Notes under the pieces: generated by a model
Databases searched by the model: none
What the model was told of the DNA's origin: nothing
What the model saw: only the letters and a program-made list of their open reading frames with translations
NCBI GenBank assembly: GCA_944739405.2
Contig: OX123200.2
Coordinates: forward strand, 9,936,761-10,000,760
DNA from: Euclidia mi
Lineage: Eukaryota; Arthropoda; Insecta; Lepidoptera; Erebidae
Direction: 5' to 3'
Length of the DNA stretch: 64,000 nucleotides
Shown here: piece by piece, positions 21,944-32,659 of the stretch
How the letters are laid out: each line of letters starts with the position of its first letter
Numbering within the stretch: position 1 is the stretch's first letter
Translations under genes and position numbers: made by a program

Positions 21944-22206
21944 GACTGCCTCGTTGGTCTCGCGGCATTAATGTGTGCGTGAGATTGGGAGGTCTCGGGT
22001 TCGATTCCCGGGTCGAGCAAAGTGTTATTGGATTTTTCCGTTAGGAAATTCTCAGTGAACAGCATGGAGTCTGTGCTCGGTACGGCAATAGGCTCGCCCC
22101 CTATTACGTGGGACCTAAAAATTCATGGTGAAATGTGGGTGTAATATTACACCTCTGCTTACCCCTTCGGGGATACAGGCGTGAGTCTATAAATAAATAA
22201 AAAATA
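21944..22206 (+). mobile_element. SINE S1b with exact 10-bp target duplication
   Basis: The head GACTGCCTCGTTGGTCTCGC differs from S1 but the body is the same. TAATACAAAA is found at 21934-21943 and 22207-22216. Confidence 0.85.
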
Positions 22207-22216
22207 TAATACAAAA

Positions 22217-22827
22217 TCGATGCATTGCTCGCGCCAATTTGACCTATACAAGTCCTTTGCACCTATGAATGGGAAGGTATGTCGAGCTTTGCACACGCGC
22301 GCTTTAAATTGCGGATTATAAAAGAACTAAGGCTAAAAACAGTATTTTGTTTTGTGATGAAAGGATTTACTACAAGTTAACATGAAATTTTTTGACTCAT
22401 TTGATAGATCGACTGAAGTATAAGTCTATTGTAGGAAACATAACAACGAATTCAATATTTTGAAAGTACCTAGTCAACTACCACATTTATATACACAGAC
22501 TTTAACAACAGTGCTTCCCATGAACGAGTGCTTTGTACTGTATAATTTAAATACATTATTTTTGCACAACGAGAGCACTTGCGTCGAACACAAGGTGTAT
22601 CGAGGCGGGAGGGTTAAACAGGTCGATTGTGTCAAGGACGCAACGGTAGTATTAGCAAGGGATCGGCCGCGAAACATTTATATACTTTACAGAACTATGT
22701 AGCGAAAATACGTCGTAAAATACAAAGAACTATCATTAAGAGCCAGTTTCAATTACTTGGAATATACATGCATACAAATTTCGTTCTAACTTTAAACTTA
22801 TAATTTATTTTTATTTAATTTATAGAT
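22217..22827. other. No gene recognised
   Basis: An 80-codon + strand frame at 22460-22702 has no recognisable domain and overlaps an equally open minus frame. I do not call it. Confidence 0.45.
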
Positions 22828-23068
22828 TCGCGCCTGTATCCCCAAAGGGTTAGGCAGAGGTGTAATATTACACCCACATTTCGCTATGATTTTTTTAGGT
22901 CCCACTTAATAGAGGGCGAGCCTATTGCCCTTACCGGGCATATCACTAGACTCCGTGCTCCTACTGAGAATTCGGAAAAACCCAGTAACAGTTTGCCCGA
23001 CCCGGGAATCGAACCCGGGACCTCCGATCAGCAGTCGCATACGCTATCCACTGGACTACGGAGGCAGT
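22828..23068 (-). mobile_element. SINE S1
   Basis: Minus-strand copy with GCCTCCGTAGTCCAGTGGAT head, GTCCCGGGTTCGATTCCCGG B box and an A/T-rich tail at about 22800-22827. Confidence 0.85.
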
Positions 23069-23142
23069 TTAAAACTTAGAGGTGGAGAAACAGGGCCTTG
23101 TGCTAATGTTGTTGAAGATGCTTTTGTTTCTCTCTATACTAA

Positions 23143-23345
23143 AACTAGTTGAGCCCGCCGTCACAGCTTCATTATTTAAGGCAACTGCTGAGCTCCCGTA
23201 GCTGATAGCGTGATGTTATAAAGCCTATGGCCTTCCTCGATAAATGTGTTTTATACAAAAATATATTTTTTTAATCCGACCAGTAGGCAAGTAGTTCCTA
23301 AGAGTAGCGCGTTCAGTCAATTAAACAATTTTCTTCAACTTTATA
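23143..23345 (+). mobile_element. Dispersed repeat R-B
   Basis: ACTAGTTGAGCCCGCCGTCA, CCTTCCTCGATAAATG and AGCGCGTTCAGTCAATTAAA match R-B. The ends are weathered. Confidence 0.65.
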
Positions 23346-23419
23346 ATATTATAGTACAGATAGAGTAACACAAGCAAGCTTTACCATCCAAACAATTAAA
23401 ATTATCAAACAAAAACAAA

Positions 23420-23690
23420 GGCGGCGATAGCCCAGTGGTGTACGTAACGGACTGCCGAGACGATGGTCTCGGGTTCGATTCCCAGGTACCCCGGGCATAC
23501 ACCTCTGACTTTTCGTTATGTGTGTATTAAAAATGTTAATTATCGCTCGCTTAATAATGTGCCCGGTAGATGGCAATAGGCTCGCCCCCTATTACATTGG
23601 GACCTAAATATAACTGGCGAAATGTGGGTGTGTATACGCCTCTGCCTACCCCTTCGGGGATAAAAGGCGTGAAGTTATGTAAGGTTATGT
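23420..23690 (+). mobile_element. SINE S2, uninterrupted copy
   Basis: GGCGGCGATAGCCCAGTGGT head, CTCGGGTTCGATTCCCAGGT B box, S1-type body and TACCCCTTCGGGGATAAAAG end. It serves as the empty-site reference for the palindrome at 16686. Confidence 0.85.
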
Positions 23691-23699
23691 TGCAAAAAC

Positions 23700-24336
23700 A
23701 AAGTAGGTAAGTATTATTTCTTGATCAAAATCATTACGACTCGTAATGTTTAAGAGCGCACGTGTTCTTAAGAAATGTCCGTATTATTTCTAGCAAGTAA
23801 TAGTTTTCAACAAACGACGTTGATATCTAATTTCAATATTTAATTTACCAGCACCCCTCCCACTTTATTGAAATAAAATTACTGTTGACGTAAAATAACA
23901 GGTCTATTGAAATTGTCGCAACTAAACCTCCTTTGAATGAAACACAATAGGTTCAATTTATGCTTATCATGTATACCAGACTCAATAACATATCATTCTT
24001 TAGACTACAAGGAACTATAGTCTTCTAAAAGTCACCGTAAAGGTGTATCTATATTGCTTCAAAAATTTGGTTAAACTTTCGCCGTCTTCCAAATAACAGA
24101 GAAGTGTAAAATGTTGCTTATTTAGTTCCCTATAAATTATGTTAGTGAAATGTAACTAGATTGTACAAGAATCATTGAAATATCTTACAAATGAAAAACT
24201 TATAAGATTTTGAAATTGCGTCTTTGATTTCTTTAAGTCTTGAGGCGACAATTTAACTAGGCAAATGAAATATTAGCTACTTCAGGACCAGAAACATAAC
24301 ATTTTCTCACTATAATCTCAACTAAATAATTTTAGG
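23700..24336. other. No gene recognised
   Basis: AT-rich, no supported frame or repeat. Confidence 0.5.
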
Positions 24337-24541
24337 TACAGTTGAACAAGTACCCTCTCGACCACCCGCTCGACCACCATAAGGGCGAGAATCGCTCAGC
24401 AAGACATCGTCGCTTCCAGTGCTACTTTACTCGCACATTGACACTCGTATACAAAACGAGTTTCTAGTGTGCCTCAATTCTATGAGCGAGCCAAGGAATT
24501 TTTTTTCAAACTCCAGTCCAGCGCTGACTTGTTTGATTGTA
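24337..24541. mobile_element. Short-TIR element, copy 1 (205 bp)
   Basis: Begins TACAGTTGAACAAGT; the reverse complement of its end is TACAATCAAACAAGTC. The interior contains GCTCAGCAAGACATCGTCGC and CTAGTGTGCCTCAATTCTAT. A direct copy is at 50003-50193. It is non-coding, and a MITE is the simplest reading. Confidence 0.6.
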
Positions 24542-24647
24542 TACCCATACAGTCAGATACAGATATGAGCATCAGACTGAGTTTTGGAGTAAGCCTATGT
24601 GCTGTAGTCGACGTCTCTCGGCTAAGATGATGACAAAAATTCCTACT

Positions 24648-24693
24648 TTCATTTATTTTATCGTGGCAATAACGCCACGATAAAATAAATGAA
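24648..24693. repeat. Perfect 20-bp-arm hairpin
   Basis: The arms 24648-24667 and 24674-24693 are exact reverse complements (TTCATTTATTTTATCGTGGC) around the loop AATAAC. It stands alone; no flanking element was recognised. Confidence 0.85.
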
Positions 24694-24699
24694 TGAATG

Positions 24700-25342
24700 T
24701 TTACATTTTTACGTAGGCACTAGTCAGAAGAATGTATTTAAACATAAAAGCATGTTTTACTATATTTGTAAATTTATTTACACCTACATATTTTTTACTC
24801 AGATATTGCACGTTGAGTTTGCTACTAAACGGTTCTGATTATAGGTCTGCTTCTTCCGTGTGCAGCGTAGTGAATAAAATTATAGGTTTATTGTTAAGTC
24901 ATATGTATGCAAAACAAATGGATTTCTGACAAAAGTGTTTAGCCCTAGGATGTTGCTATTTTGTAAAGGTAGCATGTTGACTAGCTCTCAAACCCAGAAA
25001 GACCATAAAACAACCACAACGAATTCAAAAACCACATTTCAGCAATCACGACTTAATTTGAATAACCAATGTTAAATATTACAGAATGTGCACCTCATTG
25101 TCTTTTATATAATACATTTGTAATACTCTTATATAATTATAGTAGATCGATACAGCGAGAAAACGTAAAGAAAGAACTAACGATCTAATTATATTTACGC
25201 TAAGCCAGATTTATTATTCCTGTGAAACAGCCTTTACTATTACTAAGTATATTTTGTTATTATATAAACTGAATATCATTACCACAATACCTCAATTTGC
25301 TACACTGTACACAACCATCTACGTCGTTTAATTCCTTTCAAT
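24700..25342. other. 5' flank of EcKL gene A
   Basis: No repeat recognised. The promoter and transcription start of gene A should lie here, but I cannot point to a convincing TATA or initiator pair. Confidence 0.4.
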
Positions 25343-27209
25343 ATGGAAGTGGAACTTCTCGCTAAGAATTATAACCTCGAGGAACTTAAAAATCCTGCAA
25401 ACGATGACTTTCCAACGAAATTGGATCAAGCCATTAAACAAATAATTAAAAGAGAAGGCTTTCTAAAATGCAAAGTTGATAAACAATGTGTTTCTACAAA
25501 CGGTGGTAATTATCTTGGTACCCTATATGCTATTGATATAAAAGGAAAGACGAAAAAAGGAGATAAAGAATTAAATATATTTGTGAAACATATAATTACT
25601 ATAGAATCGCTCAAAGTGCTGAATATAACAGATGTTTATAACATTGAGATGTTCGCGTACAAAGAGCTGGCTAAGATATTTACAGAGTTGCAAGACACAG
25701 CAAAAGTGCCTATAGAGGAAAGATTCAAAATGGTTAAAGCATATGAAGAAACCAATGCAGAAGCAATTATAATGGAGAACATCGTCAAACGTGGATTTAC
25801 AACGTGTTATAGAATGGACGCAATGTCCCCAAAGTTTGTAGAAAAGTCAATAGAACAGCTTGCTAAATTCCACGCTCTCTCATTTATTTTGAAGGAAAAG
25901 AGACCAGAATACTTTGACAAGAAAATTAAACCTATGAAGAATGCTTTTATTTTTGGTGCATCTTGGCAACAGATGGCTAAAAGCACGAGAGATGCCACAA
26001 TTAGTTTTGTGGATGATAAATACAAGGAAAAGATCGAGAAAGTTTACCAGGATGTAGTGGTAAAATTTGGAGAATATTGTAATGATGAAACTATCCAAGT
26101 TTGTCTATGCCATGGTGATTACAGAGCTAACAATATATTAGTAAGGATGGACGTAAGTAATCAATATCATAATGTCTATAAATACAAGCTGATTAACTTT
26201 ATCGAAAATTGGTTGAGTCTCATATATTTTCTAGAATTGCATGTTCCCTAGCACAAAGCATTCTATTCAACACAAATTTTATTTGTAGCTATTGCTATTA
26301 TATTTCTGTACGCCTATTGTAGCTTGATATTAATTTAATATGACTATTGTGACGGGATGTTATGAGGGTCTGCGTACTCATAATATTTCATTAATTTGGC
26401 TCTGACCGTAATATTAGCCCAGTCCGATATAGGGTTTCAATATTCCCCTTACTACCTTCATCATTGTTATTTTGTAATGTATGTTATTTGTTAACATTAT
26501 ACACTTGGACGACGCAACGGTCACAATTAATGACCGTAAGCAATTACTATTGTATAGCGTCAACGCACAATTCATTAAGATATTATGTTAAGTTAAGATA
26601 AGTAAACAGATATTTATTTAATGATTTGTGCTTTTGTGTATATTCATTATCGTTTTACTATATGGAATAATGATCATCGTTATCACCCTGAGAAAAAAAT
26701 AGCTAAAATAAAATAAAATGATGACAACTCACTGCATTTTAAATTCAAAAACTTATCATAAACGGTACCAGTATATAAACGGTTATTTCTCTTTGCAGGA
26801 GGGTGAAGTGCAAGAGATAATTCCCGTAGACTACCAGCTTATGTACTACGGGTGTCCAGTTTTCGACTTCTTATATTTAATCAGTACTGGCACTGACAGG
26901 GCTTATCGAAAAGCACACATATCAAATCTCAAAGATTTGTATTACCAAACATTCAGTAACTTTTTAAAGTACTTCGATCTCGTTGCAAATGAGGTTTACC
27001 CTAGGAAAGAGTTTGAAAGAGTGTATGCAGAAAGACTAGACTTTGGTTTGATGTGTGCATTGGTTTTTTTGCCATTCATTCTTGCATCTGAAAATCATGT
27101 TCCTGATATGAGTAAAGATCTTACAGATGTAGCTCTTCAAGTTGATGATAGTTTTAAAGATAGACTTCGTGGCATAATTGAGGATTATGTCGAATGGGGC
27201 TATTTGTGA
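25343..27209 (+). CDS. EcKL gene A: ecdysteroid-kinase-like protein
   Basis: Two exons, 25343-26152 and 26799-27209, joined in phase 0 over a 646-bp intron (GTAAGT donor, TTTGCAG acceptor), give about 406 residues, the usual length for the family. The start is the first ATG (CAATATGG). Visible kinase landmarks are a glycine-loop-like GGNYLG at residues 54-59, a candidate ATP-binding Lys82, Glu102, the catalytic LCHGDYRANNIL with H257, D259 and N264, and the metal-binding Asp281 in PVDYQ. It ends D-Y-V-E-W-G-Y-L. The family (PF02958, aminoglycoside-phosphotransferase/protein-kinase-like fold) includes Bombyx ecdysteroid 22-kinase and Drosophila CHKov proteins. The expected role is ATP-dependent phosphorylation of a small hydroxylated molecule in the cytosol; no signal peptide is seen. 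The substrate cannot be read from sequence. Closest by eye to gene C. Confidence 0.93.
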
Positions 27210-27371
27210 TCATAAGGCACTTGTACATCAGATCAGTAGCAGTTATAGGTCTGCTATTATGGGTTCATCGTGTCTTATTTTTTGCATTCATTTGAAAGAC
27301 ACGATAAAAATTTGTTCTGCTCTTGCACATTTTAAACGGTCTGGGTTTTAAGCGATTGTGATAATATTGTT

Positions 27372-27377
27372 AATAAA
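27372..27377 (+). terminator. Candidate polyadenylation signal of gene A
   Basis: AATAAA 163 bp after the stop codon, followed by a T-rich stretch (TTTTGTTATTACTTTG). Confidence 0.6.
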
Positions 27378-27567
27378 TGTTTTGTTATTACTTTGTTTTA
27401 ATGTTTCTCTTTTTATACTTGATGTGATTTCCTTATTTATTGCTGCAATAATCTATTAACCCATTAGTGTGCAATAGTAGTGGCACCTAAAGCAAATTAA
27501 TTAGGTTTTAGACGTAGGAAAATGCAAACGAGAAACAGACGAACTTTGACTAAACTATATCCTTGTG

Positions 27568-27892
27568 TATAGTCATCATCATCAGCCCTGTATATAATAT
27601 ACAGTCCCACTGGGCACGGGCCTCTTCTCTCTATGAGAAGAGTAAGGCTATAGTCCACCACGCTGGCCAAGTGCGGGTTGGCGGACTTCACATGTCTTTC
27701 GAGAACATTATGGAGAACTCTCATGCAGGCTTCCTCACAATGTTTTCCTTCATAGCTAAGCAAGCGATAATTTACAAAGTAATACGCACTTAACTTCGAT
27801 AAGCCATTAGTGCGTGCCGTGGATTCCAACCCGAGACCCACTGCGTACCCAGTCTGTCGGTCTCTCCACTCGGCTATCGCTGCCTTTGTATA
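27568..27892 (-). mobile_element. SINE S4b
   Basis: The tRNA-like head is at the right end on the minus strand (GGCAGCGATAGCCGAGTGGA). The tail at left is a CAT-rich tract plus CACTGGGCACGGGCCTCTTC. A close copy is at 40241-40552. It separates EcKL genes A and B. Confidence 0.8.
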
Positions 27893-28542
27893 TAGTATTT
27901 CTGTTCAAATATGAGACAATTAAATACTGAAGTTAAGAAATACTGGGAACCATATCGGTGCTATAAGGTATTAGTAATTAATGCTTATCTCGTACACGGA
28001 CATAGTAAGTAAAAACTCAAAACCGTAGAGAAAAATATTGTGTAATAAACACAAAGAGTAAATAAATATTGAGAAAATAAAATGTGTTCAGTTTGGTGCA
28101 ATAATTGTGCAATCTTCAATAATTTCAATTTTATGATTAAACCTAATCTACAATAAGTGACATTGTGTAATAACAAAAAGTTGCACAACATTATTTGTAT
28201 GATCACGATCGTCATTACCGTAACCGAACTGTACCGAAATCAGCCGAGCGCGGCACGATGTCACCCGAACGAGTTCTAACCCAACATTCATTCATAGCAC
28301 ACGTTTTTGTAACTATTTAATCTGTGCCTGTGCTAACAAATCACGCGTTGTGTTTATCTTGTGATATATAATTTTGTTTTAACAAGTATTTACATTCCTC
28401 ACAGTATTATTTTTGTTGTAGTTGTTTCAATATACGGTTTTAGTTCAATTGTGATATCAGATAATAATTGTTTTCACTGTCAGCTATTTTGTCGTATTGT
28501 TAACCTTGAACCTGACTGGTTGCCTTATCTTTCAAGTAAATA
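27893..28542. other. 5' flank of EcKL gene B
   Basis: No repeat and no credible exon. A short frame ending at 28543 carries no motif. Confidence 0.45.
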
Positions 28543-30226
28543 ATGGCAGAACATTCCAGCATAGTGAATCCGATTTCGCCTCAAAACCTGCCAGTGGATT
28601 TAGAAAAATCTATAGTAAGTATCGCTGCAAGACATAACTACATAAACTACGTAATAAGTAGCAAAAAGGTCTCAACAGATGGCGGTAGTTATATGGGTAT
28701 ATTGTATGAAATTTATATTAGAGGTAAAACTACTGATGGCGATAAAGAAATAAACATATTTGCTAAAAATATTGTTGAGAACTTGCAAATGCCTATCTAT
28801 TCCATACCAGGTGTGTTTGCTACTGAAGCTTGGTGCTACAACAAGCTTTTTATAATCATCGCAAAACTACAAGATGAAGCGAATATTCCTTTTAACGATA
28901 GGTTAAAATTACCCTACAGCTTTGAAGAATGCAACCCAAAATCTATTATCCTAGAACATTTGGGTAAAAAAGGATATAAATTGTACAACAGGATGGAGCC
29001 CATGTCGTTAGAATATAGCATCTTGAGCGTGAAGGCACTCGCAAAATTCCATGCCATGACATTTGTGATAAAAGAAAAATATCCGCAATATTTTGACGAA
29101 CAAATTGTTACTAAGAAACAGCCTTATAATTTTGGTGAAGAGTGGTACTCGTTTGTGGAAAATATGGCGAATTATTCTATCAATTGCCTCGAGAGAAATG
29201 TGAAGGAAAGAGTGAAAGATGTTTTGTTGCAAAAAGCTGCAGATTATCCCAAGTACATGCAAGATACCTCAACGATTTGTACTCTGTGTCACGGAGACTA
29301 TAAGCTCAATAACATTATGGCGAAAGAAGTTGTAAGTGTAATTAAGTGTTCCTTTATTTATACTAGTTTACTCTAAGTTGTAATTATTTCTGTCTCTAAG
29401 TTGATATGATTAACGACGTCATTAATAGTTTTAATTGATCATTAAGTTGTCAGTGCTATTATTTATTATCTCTATTTGTCGTTAGTTGAAACAAATGATC
29501 TAAATATTGACATTAAGTTTTGCAAATGGTAGACATTATAATGAGACTAAAGTAGGAATATATATTTTTTAAACAGTTTAATTTAAAACTATCTTAATTA
29601 GTCATAACATACTTTGAAGAATACCATTTTTATTAATAAACTAACCAACTTTGCGGTTCATTGTAAATCTTTGATACATGAGCATTCAGAAGTTTCAAGA
29701 AACTTTATACTCGTAGCTTTAAGCTGATTTATGTCTAGTCACCCAGTCATAGAAATATTTCTATTTCAATAACCAGCAGACATTATTGTTCACAAAACTG
29801 TATTATTTACAGAATGAAGAAATAGCTGAAGTAATACCAATTGACTTTCAAATACTTCATTATGGATGTCCAATTCTGGATTTACTATACTTAATTTTCC
29901 ATGGAACAGACCGGAAATTCAGAAAGAATCATCTGGAGTACCTCAAGGATCTCTATTATGAAATCATGGAAGAATTTTTAATAAAATTTGATGTAAATAT
30001 TGATAAGTACTTCCCTAGGTCAGAATTTGAGAAGCTTTATAAAGAAAAAATGGCTTTTGGTCTAATGGTGAATATTTTTTATGCGCCGTTTTTATTCGCT
30101 TTAGAAGACGAGGCACCTGATGTGACTACACAAGAACTGTCAACTTTAGATTTTAAAGTTGATGATAGATTCACGGAGAGATTCCGCGAAATTGTTGATG
30201 ATTATATAGAGTGGGGATATATTTGA
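28543..30226 (+). CDS. EcKL gene B: ecdysteroid-kinase-like protein
   Basis: Exon 1 is 28543-29331 and exon 2 is 29813-30226; the 481-bp intron is phase 0 (GTAAGT donor, TTTACAG acceptor). The product is 400 residues. The start ATG is fixed by an in-frame TAA two codons upstream (28537-28539). Landmarks are GGSYMG at 47-52, Lys75, Glu95, CHGDYKLNNIM with H250, D252 and N257, and Asp274 in PIDFQ. The C-terminus D-Y-I-E-W-G-Y-I matches the other cluster members. All catalytic positions of the fold are kept, so an active kinase of the EcKL family is expected. It is clearly more diverged from A and C than they are from each other, especially in the N-lobe (residues 76-105), which may mean a different substrate. 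Same orientation as A and C, 1.3 kb downstream of A. Confidence 0.93.
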
Positions 30227-30253
30227 ATTTGAACTGTTGGTTTTATTTGAAAT

Positions 30254-30259
30254 AATAAA
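30254..30259 (+). terminator. Candidate polyadenylation signal of gene B
   Basis: AATAAA 27 bp after the stop codon. Another A-rich AAATAAATATAAAA tract lies near 30359. Confidence 0.5.
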
Positions 30260-30377
30260 AAAGCATATATAACTCTGTAATCTGATTTTATCTTGAATCT
30301 CCCCTAATTTACACCCCTTAGTAAGCCATGAAATATTTGGTAAACTGTGTAACATTAGAAATAAATATAAAATAGTG

Positions 30378-30645
30378 CCTTTAAATGGGTCAGTTCAACT
30401 GGGGAAATACTTCACAGAATATCGACGTAAAGTAACAGTATCAAGAGGGTTGCGTTTCATTCGCCGAGTGAGTGCTGGAGGCCCCATTCCCTTTTCCTTC
30501 TTCCCCATCCCACTGCTCCTCGTATTCCTTTCTCCACCCAAGAGAGGCAACGCATTTGTGACTCTTCTGGTGTCGCTTATGTCCATAGGCGGCGGTAATT
30601 GCTTACCATCAGGAGATCCGAAAGCTCCTTTCTCGCTTACATAAA
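30378..30645 (+). mobile_element. SINE-like S7, partial copy
   Basis: GGGGAAATACTTCACAGAAT, ATCGACGTAAAGTAACAGTA and GGCGGTAATTGCTTACCATC match 13146-13446. The first about 40 bp are divergent. Frames of 89-90 codons here are by-products of the repeat. Confidence 0.7.
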
Positions 30646-31012
30646 ATAAATATGAAGTAAAATTCATATGACGCTGTTACTACACTGCCAGATCCGATCC
30701 GATCATGGCGTTATTAGCTCTCTTTAATAAGAGGTAAACCAAAGATAAAATTATGTAAAAACTAACGCCGTATTAAGTTTAATGTAGAGACTGAACCTTG
30801 CCCTAAATTCTGAGATGATTAAAGTTCGTGTCCTGATAGTCATGTGTTATTTGTCAATAAATACGCACGTAATAGGTGCTAAGCTCTCTTCTATTCTGTG
30901 CTACTTGCCATTTCCCTTGCGCTGCTAGAAAGCAACCCTATTTGAAAGGTCGATTACACGCAAGTGAGTCTAACGACAGCTTGCAAAATGGCTTCAATTT
31001 TGTTAGAAACTA

Positions 31013-31675
31013 GCTTTTGCCCGCTGCTTCGCACGCGTAAATTTCGCTTGAATATAATGTTTTATTAAAATTACAACTACACTCTTCAAGGAACATACAT
31101 GCCAAATTTCACCTAATTGCGCTAAGTAGTTTTGGCTGTAGCGTGTCTGTCAGTCAGTCATTAACGCAAGCATTTTATATAATTCTACAAATAAAAGTGA
31201 TTCCATAATAAAATAAAGGGTTTTACACAAACTCTAACTCGTTATTTACTGTTTGTATACTCGTTATTTATGGGAAGAATTTCCAAAATAAGTGTATTTG
31301 TGTTCGCTGACGTCATTTGCGGGTCCAATAAACAAAATATGAAGTTAATCCCTTGAAGTATTAAAAGGGTTTCATACAAATACTGACTCCCTTTTTATCC
31401 ACTTAGGTTAAAAATTTCAAAAAAGACTCAGTGTTCACTAACTGTTTGAACAACAAAGTTTGAAGTTAATCCATTGAAGGGATAAAAAGTTTCATACAAC
31501 CTGACAACCTGTTTAACCCCCTTAAAGGAGGAATTTCCAAAAATCCTCTTTTAGTGCGCCCCTACCCACCTTTAGGAATACACATGCCGAATTTCACTTA
31601 CTTGCGCTCAGTAGTTTCGGCTGTAGCGTGTCTGTCAGTGAGTCAGTAACGCAAGGATTTTATATATACAGAACA
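31013..31675 (+). mobile_element. R-A-type repeat debris, two 3' ends
   Basis: AACTAGCTTTTGCCCGCTGC starts an R-type copy. CTGTAGCGTGTCTGTCAGTC with an A-T-rich end occurs twice, ending near 31190 and 31675. Between them lie degraded units repeating GAATTTCCAAAA and TTTCATACAA. Confidence 0.55.
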
Positions 31676-31820
31676 TTGTGATGCCACAGTATATGGGTAG
31701 CTGAAAGTATAAGAATTATATTATATTGTAATTTTATTTCATTTAATAAAAATGTAATGATGAGTTCTCAAATTAGAACGTCTATTCTTCAGACCTAGGT
31801 TTAGATAATTTGGTATTTAA

Positions 31821-32491
31821 TGGCATCTGATACACCTGAGCATTCACTTGTAACAGAATAGCGAGCATTCGCCGTTTTTTGTTTTGTCAAACCGAACATT
31901 TTCACGATCATTCTAGCGAACACTCTAATCGGAAGAATATAGAACAAATATAGAAATCGCACTAAAACAGCAGTTTTACCCAATATATTTACTTCAGTTT
32001 CAGCTATGAATTATTTCTACAGTAAGAGTAAGATACATAAACCCAACAAATGACGTTTCTAAATAATAAAATGCAGATTTTAATTTTAACGGCTTTAATA
32101 AATCACACAAGTGTCTGTTCCTACGTTCAAAATTATTTATCGATATCGATGATTTATCAACATTCTATTGAAATTAATTCTGAGTAAACCAAATCTAAGG
32201 ATTTATTGGAAACATGATCGATATTTTATCGATATTTATTCTGAGTAAGCCCGTCACTAGTCAACTTAAAATTAGTGACAAACTACGAAGATTCTTCCCT
32301 AGATTAAAATCATAAGTCAAAGTGAAGAAATATATTGGGTTTAACCGCCATTGTAGCGCGTATTCTATATATTTTTATATTCTAAGACTCGCCTTTATGT
32401 TCGTGAGAATGCTCGCTAGAACACACGCATTTGTTTTGTAACATTCGCGAGAATACTCATTAGAGATGAATGCTCAAGTGTATCAGCGCCA
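31821..32491. mobile_element. 671-bp PIF/Harbinger-like MITE upstream of gene C
   Basis: The left end TGGCATCTGATACACCTGAG and the reverse complement of the right end TGGCGCTGATACACTTGAGC are inverted repeats. Looser inverted similarity extends about 130 bp (CTAGCGAACACTC against CTAGCGAGCATTC). TAA flanks both sides (31818-31820 and 32492-32494), the target duplication typical of PIF/Harbinger. No transposase is encoded. Paired ATCGATA motifs are internal. A related copy is at 20358-21045. It ends 168 bp before the gene C start codon. Confidence 0.7.
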
Positions 32492-32659
32492 TAATATAAA
32501 CAACAATACAAAGGCAAACAATACTATCAAATGCATTAAGCAACTCTTTGTAAATACAGCTTTACTGATATGGTGCATTTATAAGAGTGGCCTCACGCCG
32601 GAAGCAGCTATTTCATTGAGATACAGAAGTTGTTAGTGTTCTTGCTCTGTTATATTATA

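Noticed and set aside
22460..22702. 80-codon + strand frame
   Set aside because: Overlaps a 67-codon minus frame of equal quality; no domain or context.
374..23068. tRNA genes suggested by A- and B-box-like sequences
   Set aside because: All belong to SINE heads with extended bodies and many dispersed copies; none folds into a plausible cloverleaf with an acceptor stem.
25807..26098. 72-codon minus frames under gene A
   Set aside because: Antisense shadows of an exon with clear kinase motifs.
25343..26251. Genes A-D as single-exon truncated proteins
   Set aside because: The first-exon frames stop soon after a GTAAGT/GTAAGA site, and downstream frames supply the missing metal-binding half with matching phase; two-exon genes are the better model.
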